The notes beneath the pieces are model-generated. The model worked only from the letters and a program-made list of their open reading frames with translations. It searched no databases and had not been told where the DNA came from. The position numbers were made by a program, and so were the translations under genes. Positions 8,807 through 16,177 of a stretch of 42,915 bases of DNA are shown here, piece by piece (position 1 is the stretch's first letter; the number at the start of each line of letters is the position of its first letter). The stretch covers positions 1-42,915 of the forward strand of contig NZ_JAUJFI010000030.1 of assembly GCF_030849505.1 (NCBI RefSeq). Reading direction: 5' to 3'. Source of the stretch: Azospirillum isscasi (GTDB taxonomy: Bacteria > Pseudomonadota > Alphaproteobacteria > Azospirillales > Azospirillaceae).

Positions 8807-10074
8807 AGTTCACCTCCGATCAGGCGTTCGATCTCGGCAAGCCGGATCTGCTCTTCGAACGTCACGTTCACGTATTCGACCAACGCGCGGCGCAGCGTCT
8901 GCTCGGCAACCAGGAGGGTGGCGAACTCCTCCCGCGACTGTTCGTAGCCGCGCGCGGCGGACTCCAGGGCGATGCGCGCCTGGGGCAAGGTGATCTCCCG
9001 CACAATGCGCTTGCGCTCTTTCAGCGCGGCCAGCATGGCATGGGCCTCGTGCACGTCGGTGGTGACGTCGAGGCGGAGTTGCTCCAGCTTGGCCCGCGCC
9101 GCTCCAGCCATCGAGGCGGCTTCGCGCTGTTCGGCCCGGCGGCGGTCGGCATAGAGCGGGATGTTGACCTCGACCATCGCCTGATAGCCGTCGAAGCGGC
9201 CATCGCGCCGCATCGCGCCAATGCCCAGCTCGACGTCCGGATAGCCGTTCTTCTCGGCGAGGCGGCGCGTACCGTCCGCGGAGTCGATCTGCGCGAGCTG
9301 GGCGCGGATCGCCGGATAGTCGGAGCGGGCGCGGTCGGCAAGCGCGTCGACCGAAAGCGTCTCCAGCGGCGGGACCGACCGGGGCCGGGGTTTGGCCGGC
9401 AACGGCGTTTCGGGCGAACGGACGAGCAGCCCGTTTAGGCGCACTTGGGCGCGGTGGCGGTCGGCGTCCATGCGCGCGAGGTCGGCGGCGAGCGCCCCGG
9501 CTTCGGCGTTGGCGCCGGTGATGTCCTGCTGCTTGCCGGGGCCTTGGGCATAGCGGACGCGCGCCAGTTCCGACAGACGGCGGACCGTCCCGAGCAGTTG
9601 GCGGGTCTCGTCGGCCGCAAGATGCGCCGCGTGGTATTCGGCGTAGGCGACCTTGACGCGGTAGGCGATCTGGTTCGCCACCTCGGCCTGGGCGGCGGCG
9701 GCCTTGCGACTGTCCGCCGAGGCGATCTCGCGCTTCAAGTCGCGCTTGCCCCACAGCGGGAACATCTGGCGCACCTGATACAGCTCGCGGCCGGCGCGGT
9801 CGCGCGGCAGGTAGCCGGGCTCGTTGCGCGGCAGTTCTAACTCGACCTTGAACTTGGGGTCGTCGAGAGAGCCCGCGGAAACGATGCGCGCCGTCGCGAC
9901 GTCGGCCTCAAGGGCCATCGCGGCGGCCTCCGGATTCAGACGCCGGGCGGTGTCGATGAGATGGGTGATGTCGGTGTTCGGCTCAGCCGCGACGGCGGCC
10001 GTGCTGCCGAGCAGCAGGATCGCGGTCACGGCAAGCATCGCACGTGAAAGGCGCAAACGGGATGGTGCGATCAT
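8803..10074 (-). CDS. cusC: CusC-type outer-membrane efflux protein (TolC family)
   Basis: 423-residue outer-membrane factor: Sec signal (SRAMLAVTAILLLGSTAAVA), then two OEP repeats made mainly of long coiled-coil helices (rich in Ala, Arg and Glu, for example REAASMAGAARAKLEQLRLD), ending in TFEEQIRLAEIERLIGGEL. No lipobox is seen, unlike E. coli CusC. It forms the trimeric exit channel of the CusCBA pump. ATG 10074 is preferred because the signal peptide starts there; an in-frame ATG 54 bp upstream (10128) would add 18 residues before it. First structural gene of the cus operon, downstream of the degenerate secreted-protein copy and its promoter region. Confidence 0.9.
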   Translation of the reverse strand: MIAPSRLRLSRAMLAVTAILLLGSTAAVAAEPNTDITHLIDTARRLNPEAAAMALEADVATARIVSAGSLDDPKFKVELELPRNEPGYLPRDRAGRELYQVRQMFPLWGKRDLKREIASADSRKAAAAQAEVANQIAYRVKVAYAEYHAAHLAADETRQLLGTVRRLSELARVRYAQGPGKQQDITGANAEAGALAADLARMDADRHRAQVRLNGLLVRSPETPLPAKPRPRSVPPLETLSVDALADRARSDYPAIRAQLAQIDSADGTRRLAEKNGYPDVELGIGAMRRDGRFDGYQAMVEVNIPLYADRRRAEQREAASMAGAARAKLEQLRLDVTTDVHEAHAMLAALKERKRIVREITLPQARIALESAARGYEQSREEFATLLVAEQTLRRALVEYVNVTFEEQIRLAEIERLIGGEL

Positions 10075-10226
10075 AGTTTTGTTCCGTACGGCCGGTCGGC
10101 TCGCCCCTGGCTGGCCATGGGGCGGCATGACGCGGACGGTTCCGTTCGAAGGACGGTGTCAAGGCGTGCGCCGCCAGGACCCAGGCTCACCGAACCGCAG
10201 TCCCGACACGTCGGTGTTGACCGGTG

Positions 10227-10334
10227 TCAACCGTGATGACCGGAGGATGCCTGGTCGAAGGCGATCGCTGCGCCGCCAAAAACAATGGCGGTCGGCAAGG
10301 CCATCGCGGCAGCGGCAAGGGTGTGGATCGACAT
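10227..10334 (-). pseudogene. Internally deleted copy of the small secreted-protein gene at 12367-12648
   Basis: 35-codon frame behind GGGGGAG. Its N-terminus (MSIHTLAAAAMALPTAIVFG) matches the signal peptide of the intact gene (MSIRTFATAAALSTAIILSG) and its last residues QASSGHHG match the intact end QASSGYHS, but the roughly 57 residues between are gone. The 5' flank is also duplicated (see 10396-10480). It lies on the same strand just before cusC, so its retained promoter could now drive the cus operon. It may be untranslated, or make a short exported peptide. Confidence 0.75.
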
Positions 10335-10395
10335 GGTGCTCCCCCTTCGGTAGCCGGGCCTTGGCGACAGCCGGGCGGAATACCCGCCCTCTTCG

Positions 10396-10480
10396 ATGAC
10401 CTTGGCCGTTGCTCCATGTCTCCGTTCTACGTCCCACCGTGTTTCAAAGATGGGCATGAAGTGTAACGAAGTGTTGCAGA
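10396..10480 (-). promoter_or_regulatory. Duplicated promoter/operator region, cus-proximal copy
   Basis: About 85 bp nearly identical to 12716-12800. At its upstream edge it carries the direct repeat GAAGTGT-AAC-GAAGTGT (10458-10474, plus-strand reading), two 7-bp half-sites with 10-bp spacing, the arrangement typical of OmpR/PhoB-family regulator sites. The region lies 60-145 bp upstream of the degenerate small gene and about 320-400 bp upstream of cusC on the same strand. The rest of 10335-10635 shows no convincing gene. The repeat is visible; binding by the response regulator at 12959 is inferred. Confidence 0.55.
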
Positions 10481-10635
10481 GCGCCATCGACGCCGGCGAA
10501 TCCGCGAGCCACTGTGCAGACCGCAACCGGCAAGGCTGCCGCTGCTGGCCAGGGCGCCATCGCCCATGGAGATGGTGGTGGGCTGAACCGATCGTCCTCT
10601 GCCAAGTGACGATCGGAATCAGGTCGACAGTCACC

Positions 10636-11931
10636 CTACGACGAAAGGGTGGAGGTCATGCTCGACGCATCTTTGACCATCGGCGATATCGGCCCCACCG
10701 CGGAACCTGCACCACCGGCCGAGGTACCCATCGCGCCCGAAGACGGAGGCTCAGCCTGATCCCCCAGAAAGCGGCGGATGTCCTCATACCTCACCCGAAC
10801 GTCGTCCATGGTCTGGTAATAGCCGAGGAGTTCGCGAAGCGGCGCCGACATATCCTTGTGGGCGGCCAGAACCGCCACGAGGGCTCCCAGAGAGAGGCGC
10901 CCCTCGATCACCAGGTAACCGCCGATGGTGTAAAAGAAGAACGGTGTGAGGTGAGCGATGAAGTTGTTCAGTCCCTTGATGAAGAATTTTCGGCGATAGA
11001 TGTCGAGCCGAATCGCCTGCACGCGCTTCAGCGATCGGGCAACGGCCAGCACGGGGCGTGAACGGTCATGCCGGCGGTGCGGGGACGCATCGGCCACAGC
11101 CGCACCGAACAAACGCAATTCTCGCGACCGTTCACGCGCCAGGGCACTGACCCGGCGTTGCAGACGGGGCACGAGAGCGATTTGCAGAGGGACCAAAGTC
11201 AGAGCGGCAGCTCCCAACACTGGATCCTGAACGATCATGAAGGCGAGGATCGTCAGAAACGTCCCCCCCTGAAGCACGGGAACCAGGAAGGTATCGCCGG
11301 TGAATCCGGCAATCGGCTCAACTTCCTGCACCAGCACCGGAATGAACAGCGCGTGGTCGCACGGCGTCTTGCCTCGGGACCAGGCCCGGAAAGCGGCAAA
11401 GCGCATGCGACGCATCATTCCTTCGGCCAGACGGCCCTGAAGCAGATTGATGACGTATTTCAACGCTCCGCTCGTCAGAACGGCGCCGAGATAGAAGATA
11501 CACAGGATAAACAGGAGCTCGTATTTTGACAGCACATATCCAATTACCGTAGAGGTATCGTTTCCCACATTCAAAGCTTTGTTTATGATCTGCTTGGGAA
11601 GCTCCAGCACCGCATAGAGAAGCGGCAGGGACAGCAAAGCTGTCACAAGAAGGATGGATTGCTCCTTCCTGGTGTGCTTGAGGATGTAGAGAAATAGGTT
11701 CGACGGAAACGGCGATACGACATCCCGCGGCATCTCTTTCCGGGAGCCGGACAAGCGCCGCCGGACAGCGCCGATCCCCCACGCCGACAGCAAGGCAAGA
11801 AAGGCCAGTGGCATCGCCACGAGGACGATGTGGACGACAACATGCATCCACAGATACGGGCTGGGAAAGACAGCCGTGACGATCCAGTTGCTCAGCTGGT
11901 GGAAATGGTCCTGAAAAAGGAAATCGCTCAT
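10636..11931 (-). CDS. ABC-exporter transmembrane domain protein lacking the ATPase domain
   Basis: 431 residues with several hydrophobic helices (LWMHVVVHIVLVAMPLAFLA, then around residues 85-110, 135-160 and 240-275) and sequence typical of type-I ABC exporter membrane domains: LPLLYAVLELPKQIINKALN, VEPIAGFTGDTFLVPVLQGG, RRKFFIKGLNNFIAHLTPFF. In that family an ABC ATPase follows YEDIRRFL; here the chain instead runs into a low-complexity tail (SSGAMGTSAGGAGS) and stops, with no Walker A, signature or Walker B in the protein or just downstream. It is either a truncated gene or a half-transporter whose ATPase is encoded elsewhere. Start ATG 11931 is the first Met before the conserved sequence. 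Substrate is unknown. Confidence 0.72.
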   Translation of the reverse strand: MSDFLFQDHFHQLSNWIVTAVFPSPYLWMHVVVHIVLVAMPLAFLALLSAWGIGAVRRRLSGSRKEMPRDVVSPFPSNLFLYILKHTRKEQSILLVTALLSLPLLYAVLELPKQIINKALNVGNDTSTVIGYVLSKYELLFILCIFYLGAVLTSGALKYVINLLQGRLAEGMMRRMRFAAFRAWSRGKTPCDHALFIPVLVQEVEPIAGFTGDTFLVPVLQGGTFLTILAFMIVQDPVLGAAALTLVPLQIALVPRLQRRVSALARERSRELRLFGAAVADASPHRRHDRSRPVLAVARSLKRVQAIRLDIYRRKFFIKGLNNFIAHLTPFFFYTIGGYLVIEGRLSLGALVAVLAAHKDMSAPLRELLGYYQTMDDVRVRYEDIRRFLGDQAEPPSSGAMGTSAGGAGSAVGPISPMVKDASSMTSTLSS

Positions 11932-11987
11932 TTCATACCTGACACAGCGTCTTCTGGCGCACTGACGGAAAGCCCCATTCACAAGCC

Positions 11988-12023
11988 GATCCAGCGCTCG
12001 ACGTCCATTTCGAGCGCTGGATC
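11988..12023. other. Perfect 14-bp-stem inverted repeat
   Basis: GATCCAGCGCTCGA (11988-12001), an 8-base loop and its exact complement (12010-12023). It lies 57-92 bp upstream of the ABC membrane-domain gene, within the 435-bp stretch 11932-12366 between that gene and the small secreted gene. There is no T-run, so not a classical terminator; it could be an mRNA leader hairpin or a protein site. The same stretch holds a possible 40-codon minus-strand frame (11979-12101) that I cannot assign; otherwise I see no gene there. Confidence 0.6.
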
Positions 12024-12366
12024 AAGCGGGAGGTGCCGACCAATCCGACGTGGCTTCGGGGTGAACACCACATGTGACGGATGAGAACGCCACGCCGGCA
12101 TCGGCGCTCGTTCTCACCGTCTCCTCCGAGGGAGCTACCGCGCCCTCAAGACGGTCAGCATGCAGGCCTGCGACAGACCGTTCAGGCCGGATGCCCGCAC
12201 AGAGGGCCGCCATAGGGGCTGATTCAATATTTCCGCGACCGGTCTTCCAGCGCGGTCGTGCTGTCACGCCGCCAGCCCTCAAGCAGAATGTGGCGCTCGC
12301 CCCGATGCTCCATGGCTGGGAGGTGTGTCCCCAGCTCAGGATCCAGCGCATCGGTGCCGACCGGTA

Positions 12367-12648
12367 TTAGCTGTGATAGCCGGAGGATGCCTGGCCGATG
12401 GCGAAATCGAGATAGCTGTGCGCCTGAGTGTGGTTGCCCTGCCCGTGCAGATAGGTGCCATAGGCGGCGTTGCGCTCGACAATGCTCCGGGTGACGCGAT
12501 CAAGGGCATGATTGCCACCCGTCAGCAGGGCGCTGACCGTCTGGAGGCGGTTGGCGCAGTGATCCTCCGCCGCACTGGCAACGGCGGCGCCGGAAAGAAT
12601 GATGGCGGTCGACAGGGCCGCGGCGGTGGCAAATGTGCGGATCGACAT
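12367..12648 (-). CDS. Small secreted protein, unknown function, next to two-component system
   Basis: 93-residue protein: clear Sec signal (MSIRTFATAAALSTAIILSG, then AAVASAAED), mature part of about 66 residues with one Cys, several His (NHALD, HGQGNHTQAHSYLDF) and a mostly helical look. Strong AGGAGGAG precedes ATG 12648. I do not recognise the family. It is divergent from the response regulator at 12959 and shares the duplicated operator region, so it is probably a target of that system; a periplasmic stress or metal-binding role is only a guess. A shrunken copy lies at 10227-10334. Confidence 0.75.
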   Translation of the reverse strand: MSIRTFATAAALSTAIILSGAAVASAAEDHCANRLQTVSALLTGGNHALDRVTRSIVERNAAYGTYLHGQGNHTQAHSYLDFAIGQASSGYHS

Positions 12649-12715
12649 GGTGCTCCTCCTGGAAATTCGGGACTCGGGCCTTGGCGGGAACCGGGAGGGA
12701 TGCCCGTCCTCTTCG

Positions 12716-12800
12716 ATGACCTTGGCCGTTGCTCCATGTCTCCGTTCTACGTCCCTCCGTGTTTCAAAGATGGGCATGAAGTGTAACGAAGTGTTGCGCA
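12716..12800. promoter_or_regulatory. Duplicated promoter/operator region, regulator-proximal copy
   Basis: The same sequence as 10396-10480 with few changes. The direct repeat GAAGTGT-AAC-GAAGTGT sits at 12778-12794, between the divergent small secreted gene (start 12648) and the OmpR-type regulator (start 12959). It is well placed to control both. Binding is inferred from the half-site spacing (10 bp, one helical turn) and location. Confidence 0.58.
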
Positions 12801-12958
12801 GGGAGATGGTCGGAATGCGTGATCGCCCACCGGCGGGATTCCGGACGCGGTGCGACGGAACATGACAATTCAGGGTTTACGCGCCACTCCGCCGACGCCA
12901 TCATCATGGAACCTCCCGCTGCTCCTGCGGAAACCTCTTCCCAATTGCTCGTCTTGCC

Positions 12959-13672
12959 ATGCTTCACATCCTCGTCGTTGACGACAATCCGGAGATTCGT
13001 GATCTGCTGAGCCGCTTTCTGCGCAAGCACGATCTGAAGGTCTCCACCGCCCGCGATGGCTACGAGATGCGGGAATGCCTGCGAAACGGGCCTGTCGATC
13101 TGATCGTGCTCGACCTCATGCTTCCAGGGGACGATGGGCTGAAGCTCTGCCGGGATCTGCGCGCGGATTCCACGATCCCGGTCATCATGCTGACCGCGAT
13201 GGGCGAGGAGACCGACCGCGTCGTCGGGCTCGAGATGGGTGCGGACGACTACCTGACCAAACCGTTCAGTCCACGCGAACTGCTGGCCCGCATCAAGGCC
13301 GTGCTCCGCCGAACCGGAGCCGCAGCCGAAAACACCGACCGATCGAACAGCGGCGGTCGCATCGTACGTTTTGCCGGATGGACGGTCGATCTCATCCGCC
13401 GCGAACTGCGTTCGCCCGACGGCGCGTTGGTCGACCTGACCGGCGGTGAGTATGATCTGCTGGTCGCCTTCGTCGAAAATCCCAACCAGACGCTGTCGCG
13501 CGACCGGCTGTTGGACATCACGCGCAGTCGGGCGGCATCGGCGTTCGACCGCGCCATCGATGTCCAGGTCAGCCGGCTGCGCCGCAAGATCGAGAACGAC
13601 CCGGACCAGATCATGATCAAGACAGTGCGGGGTGTCGGCTACGTTTTCACGGTTGCCGTGGAACGGGCGTGA
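12959..13672 (+). CDS. OmpR-family response regulator
   Basis: 237 residues. Receiver domain (1-115) has the acidic pair DD in LVVDDNPEIRD, phospho-acceptor Asp52 in IVLDLMLPGDDG, Thr in MLTAMGEE and Lys101 in YLTKPFSPREL. The C-terminal winged-helix domain (about 135-235) includes LTGGEYDLLVAFVENPNQTL, DVQVSRLRRKIE and TVRGVGYVF. All functional residues are present. Its stop overlaps the kinase start (TGATG), so they form an operon. Closest in style to OmpR partners of EnvZ-like kinases. Its location between cus, small secreted and copper genes suggests envelope or metal stress control (inference). The start is ATG 12959; no strong ribosome site is visible. Confidence 0.94.
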   Translation: MLHILVVDDNPEIRDLLSRFLRKHDLKVSTARDGYEMRECLRNGPVDLIVLDLMLPGDDGLKLCRDLRADSTIPVIMLTAMGEETDRVVGLEMGADDYLTKPFSPRELLARIKAVLRRTGAAAENTDRSNSGGRIVRFAGWTVDLIRRELRSPDGALVDLTGGEYDLLVAFVENPNQTLSRDRLLDITRSRAASAFDRAIDVQVSRLRRKIENDPDQIMIKTVRGVGYVFTVAVERA

Positions 13673-15006
13673 TGCGCCTGATTCCCGACAGCATGGCGGC
13701 CCGCACCATCGCGGTAATGGTGGCCGGCCTGACGCTGTCCCATCTCGTCAGCATGGGAGCCTACGGGATCGATTTGCTGGCGCAATCGGATCGATCCGTC
13801 GAACAGGAGACGGTGGAGCGCTTCATCGCCGCGCGCTCGGCGATTCTCCAGGCGCCCGAGGCCGATCGCGAGCGGACGGCCGCTCTCTTGTCGCGGCGGG
13901 CGCTCGACGTGCGGTGGGGGCGCTCCGCAGTGGTCGATGAGGGGGAGCCGGAACATCCGCAACTCACCGCAATACGGACCCGGTTGCTGGAGGTCGTCCC
14001 CGATCTGAATGGGTCGTCGCTTCGGCTCGCCCTGGCCGACGATCCCGACCATCCGGAAGCGGCAGGCCACATGGTGCTGATCTCGGCTCCGTTGCCAAAC
14101 GGCGAGTGGCTCAATCTGCGCTCCTCGCTCGGCGATCCACCGATGCACACGCCGACCAACCTCCTCCTGTCGACAGGGCTGATGGCTCTGGCGGTCTTTG
14201 CACTGTCAATCCTCCTGATCCGGTCGGCGACGGCACCGTTGCGGACCATGGTCCGTGCGGCCGAGCGCCTCGGCGTCGACGTGACCGCACCGCCGCTGCC
14301 GGAGCAAGGCCCGAGCGAGATCCGTCAAGCCGCGCACGCCTTCAATGAGATGCAGGCGCGCATCAAGCGGCTGTTGTCCGACCGCACGCAAATGTTCGCA
14401 GCACTGTCCCACGATCTGCGCACCCCACTCACGGTGCTGCGCCTGCGCGCCGAGTTTGTTGAAGACGAAGAGCAGCATGACAAGATGCTGGCCGACATCG
14501 CCGAGATGGAAGAGATGATCAATGCCACGCTGGCTTTTTTGCGCGATGAGGGCACGCAGGAGGTGAGCAAGATGATCGATCTGACGGCCACCTTGGCCAC
14601 GATGTGCGATACACTCACCGATGCGGGACGGGATGTCGAATTTTCGGGCGAGCCACACGCACTCTTGTACGCCCAGCCGATAGCGCTGCGCCGCGCCTTT
14701 CGAAACCTGGTCGACAACGCCATCAAGTATGGGCACCGGGCGCAGCTTGTCCTCTCCACCGACGCAGAGTGCATCATGGTGGATATTCTCGACGAGGGAC
14801 CGGGGATTCCCGAGGCGGAGCGGGAAAAAGTGTTTCAGCCCTTCTACCGGATGGAGCGGTCCCGGAACCGCGGTACCGGGGGCTTCGGTCTCGGACTGAC
14901 CATCGCCCACACGACCATTCGTGCCCATGGCGGGAGCATCGCGCTTTCCGACCGATCGGAAGGAGGCCTTCGCCTGACGGTCTCGCTCCCACGCACGCTC
15001 AAGTGA
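13672..15006 (+). CDS. EnvZ-like sensor histidine kinase
   Basis: 444 residues. TM1 about 10-32, periplasmic domain about 35-160, TM2 about 165-185 (LMALAVFALSILLIRSA), HAMP about 186-240, H-box with His247 in FAALSHDLRTPLTVLR, N-box LVDNAIKYG, G-boxes DEGPGIPEAE and GFGLGLTIAHTTIRAHGG. Complete and of normal length. The periplasmic part has no His/Met cluster like CusS, so copper sensing cannot be read from the sequence. It starts at the ATG overlapping the regulator stop; a GTG one codon earlier is also in frame. No gene continues the operon directly; 15007-15217 is non-coding. Confidence 0.93.
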   Translation: MRLIPDSMAARTIAVMVAGLTLSHLVSMGAYGIDLLAQSDRSVEQETVERFIAARSAILQAPEADRERTAALLSRRALDVRWGRSAVVDEGEPEHPQLTAIRTRLLEVVPDLNGSSLRLALADDPDHPEAAGHMVLISAPLPNGEWLNLRSSLGDPPMHTPTNLLLSTGLMALAVFALSILLIRSATAPLRTMVRAAERLGVDVTAPPLPEQGPSEIRQAAHAFNEMQARIKRLLSDRTQMFAALSHDLRTPLTVLRLRAEFVEDEEQHDKMLADIAEMEEMINATLAFLRDEGTQEVSKMIDLTATLATMCDTLTDAGRDVEFSGEPHALLYAQPIALRRAFRNLVDNAIKYGHRAQLVLSTDAECIMVDILDEGPGIPEAEREKVFQPFYRMERSRNRGTGGFGLGLTIAHTTIRAHGGSIALSDRSEGGLRLTVSLPRTLK

Positions 15007-15124
15007 GACACGTCCTCACGAGCGCCCCCACGCTGGGATCTCATCGAGTCTGACTCATGCGTGACATTCTGCCACACCGCCCTTCCAACCACCGCTATCG
15101 TTCTCCATCAAGCGTACCCTGCTG

Positions 15125-15153
15125 TTGATTGATGCGTGTGGTCGGCTTAGGTT
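15125..15153 (+). promoter_or_regulatory. Putative promoter of the 15218 gene
   Basis: TTGATT (15125-15130), 17-bp spacer, TAGGTT (15148-15153), about 65 bp upstream of the ATG at 15218. Spacing is ideal, boxes are moderate. Nothing else is evident in 15007-15217. Confidence 0.3.
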
Positions 15154-15217
15154 TTTGGACGGAACGGTGCGGCGGACTTCCCGCTCCGACCTCCTGCAAA
15201 GGACGAAGGCGGTTGCC

Positions 15218-15604
15218 ATGTGGCGCGGAGTGCAATCGGCGGTAAGGAGGGGGGTCGTGAGCCTGCTGATGCTGGCCACGTTGCTCGCCTATGCCGCGCC
15301 GAGCCACGCCGCCCCGGCAATCCATCAATCTCCTGCGCCCCGCGAGTACGCATTGACCGACACCCACAGCGATGCCGTTGTCGGCGTGGTTGATCACGAG
15401 CATGAGCAGACGCCCTGCAACGGAAACGCTCCGCTTGACAACGGCACCTGCTGTAGCGTGGCCCAGTGCGTCACGATGCATGGTGGCTTGCCGGTGGTGT
15501 CGTTCGAACCGCTCGTCCCGCACCTGACTGTGCCGAACCATCGGCCCATTCTTGCCACGCCGGAAGGCATTGGCAGCGATCCCGCTCTGCGCCCTCCTCT
15601 CTGA
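15218..15604 (+). CDS. Secreted Cys/His protein of the copper island (CopL-like?)
   Basis: 128 residues. Signal peptide: VVSLLMLATLLAYAAPSHAA; then an acidic/His stretch (DHEHEQTPC), a Cys cluster NGTCCSVAQCVTMHGG, and a Pro-rich C-terminus ending in LRPPL. The Cys pair plus third Cys resembles the protein at 22648-23022 (NGCCVMACAMS), which also has an H/D/E-rich stretch before it and a Pro/Arg-rich end. Probably a periplasmic copper-binding protein; the family name is uncertain. ATG 15218 is chosen as the start just before the signal peptide; an in-frame ATG upstream would add 31 unlikely residues. It begins the run of small genes up to 17953. Confidence 0.7.
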   Translation: MWRGVQSAVRRGVVSLLMLATLLAYAAPSHAAPAIHQSPAPREYALTDTHSDAVVGVVDHEHEQTPCNGNAPLDNGTCCSVAQCVTMHGGLPVVSFEPLVPHLTVPNHRPILATPEGIGSDPALRPPL

Positions 15605-15764
15605 TCCTCTGACGCCACGAGTCCGTCCGCGTCCAACCTGAGCCTCGGCTCGGCGAAGAACTCCGGTTCCGGCTCTCGTGCGCATGGCTCTTGTGTCCCC
15701 GGCCTCTCCGCGTGGAGTCCGGCCTGGGGATCGGCTCGAAACAGATGATCAGACGGAGGACGCC

Positions 15765-15908
15765 ATGTCGTCTTTCTCCCGCAAGATGCTCCCGGCCGTC
15801 GCGCTCGCCACCATGCTGTCGGCCCCGCTGGCGCAGGCCCAGACCAGCGACCAGGATCACGGCGCCCATCATCGGCCCCATGGGCATGATGTGAGGATCC
15901 GGCCATGA
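15765..15908 (+). CDS. 47-residue secreted His-rich peptide
   Basis: Short gene with GGAGGA 5-10 bases before the ATG. Signal peptide MLPAVALATMLSAPLAQAQ leaves a mature tail of about 21 residues with five His (DHGAHHRPHGHD), a likely metal-binding peptide. Its TGA overlaps the ATG of the next gene (ATGA), so the two are translationally coupled. It could be the remnant of a longer His/Met-rich protein cut by a frameshift, since another frame reads PMGMM here, but the strong ribosome site and coupling argue for use. No family is recognised. Confidence 0.62.
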   Translation: MSSFSRKMLPAVALATMLSAPLAQAQTSDQDHGAHHRPHGHDVRIRP

Positions 15909-16177
15909 TGCGCGATCACACGCACAACGCGTCGGAACCGAACGGGCGTCTGCCTTGGTACCGCACCTGGACCGGCCTCGCCACGCTGGCGGTCTTCGCC
16001 CTGGCGGTGCTCTACCTGTCGCTGTTCCACGTCACGCACGTGCTCGACGCTCTGCCCCTCGTCCTGCTGCTCGTCTGCCCGCTGATGCACCTGTTCCTGC
16101 ACGGCGGCCACGGGCATGGCGGGCATGGCAATGGAACCGACAGCGCCGACCGCACCGACAAGGGAGGCTCGCCATGA
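15905..16177 (+). CDS. DUF2933-type small membrane protein
   Basis: 90 residues: cytoplasmic N-terminus, TM1 about 23-43 (LATLAVFALAVLYLSLFHVT), TM2 about 48-65 (LPLVLLLVCPLMHLFLHGG) ending in the family's HLFLHGGHGHGGHG His-rich motif. DUF2933 proteins are commonly found in copper/heavy-metal resistance clusters; function unknown. Coupled by ATGA overlaps to both the preceding peptide gene and the following methyltransferase-like gene, so the three form one translational unit. Confidence 0.85.
   Translation: MMRDHTHNASEPNGRLPWYRTWTGLATLAVFALAVLYLSLFHVTHVLDALPLVLLLVCPLMHLFLHGGHGHGGHGNGTDSADRTDKGGSP

Noticed and set aside
4127..8947. Plus-strand open frame of about 1600 codons antisense to cusA and cusB
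   Set aside because: It mirrors GC-rich codon structure of the real genes; its translation is rich in His, Asp, Gly and Arg with no domain, whereas the minus strand gives full CusA and CusB.
10659..10760. Short plus-strand frame MLDASLTIGDIG... with GGAGG upstream
   Set aside because: It is antisense to the end of the ABC membrane gene, short and without a recognisable feature; kept out as unsupported.
11979..12366. Minus-strand frames between the ABC gene and the small secreted gene, including a 40-codon one ending DPALEMDVERWIGL
   Set aside because: Some stretches look protein-like, but no ribosome site, domain or continuous frame supports a gene.
15605..15764. Possible terminator between the 15218 gene and the His-rich peptide gene
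   Set aside because: Inverted segments are imperfect and no T-run follows.
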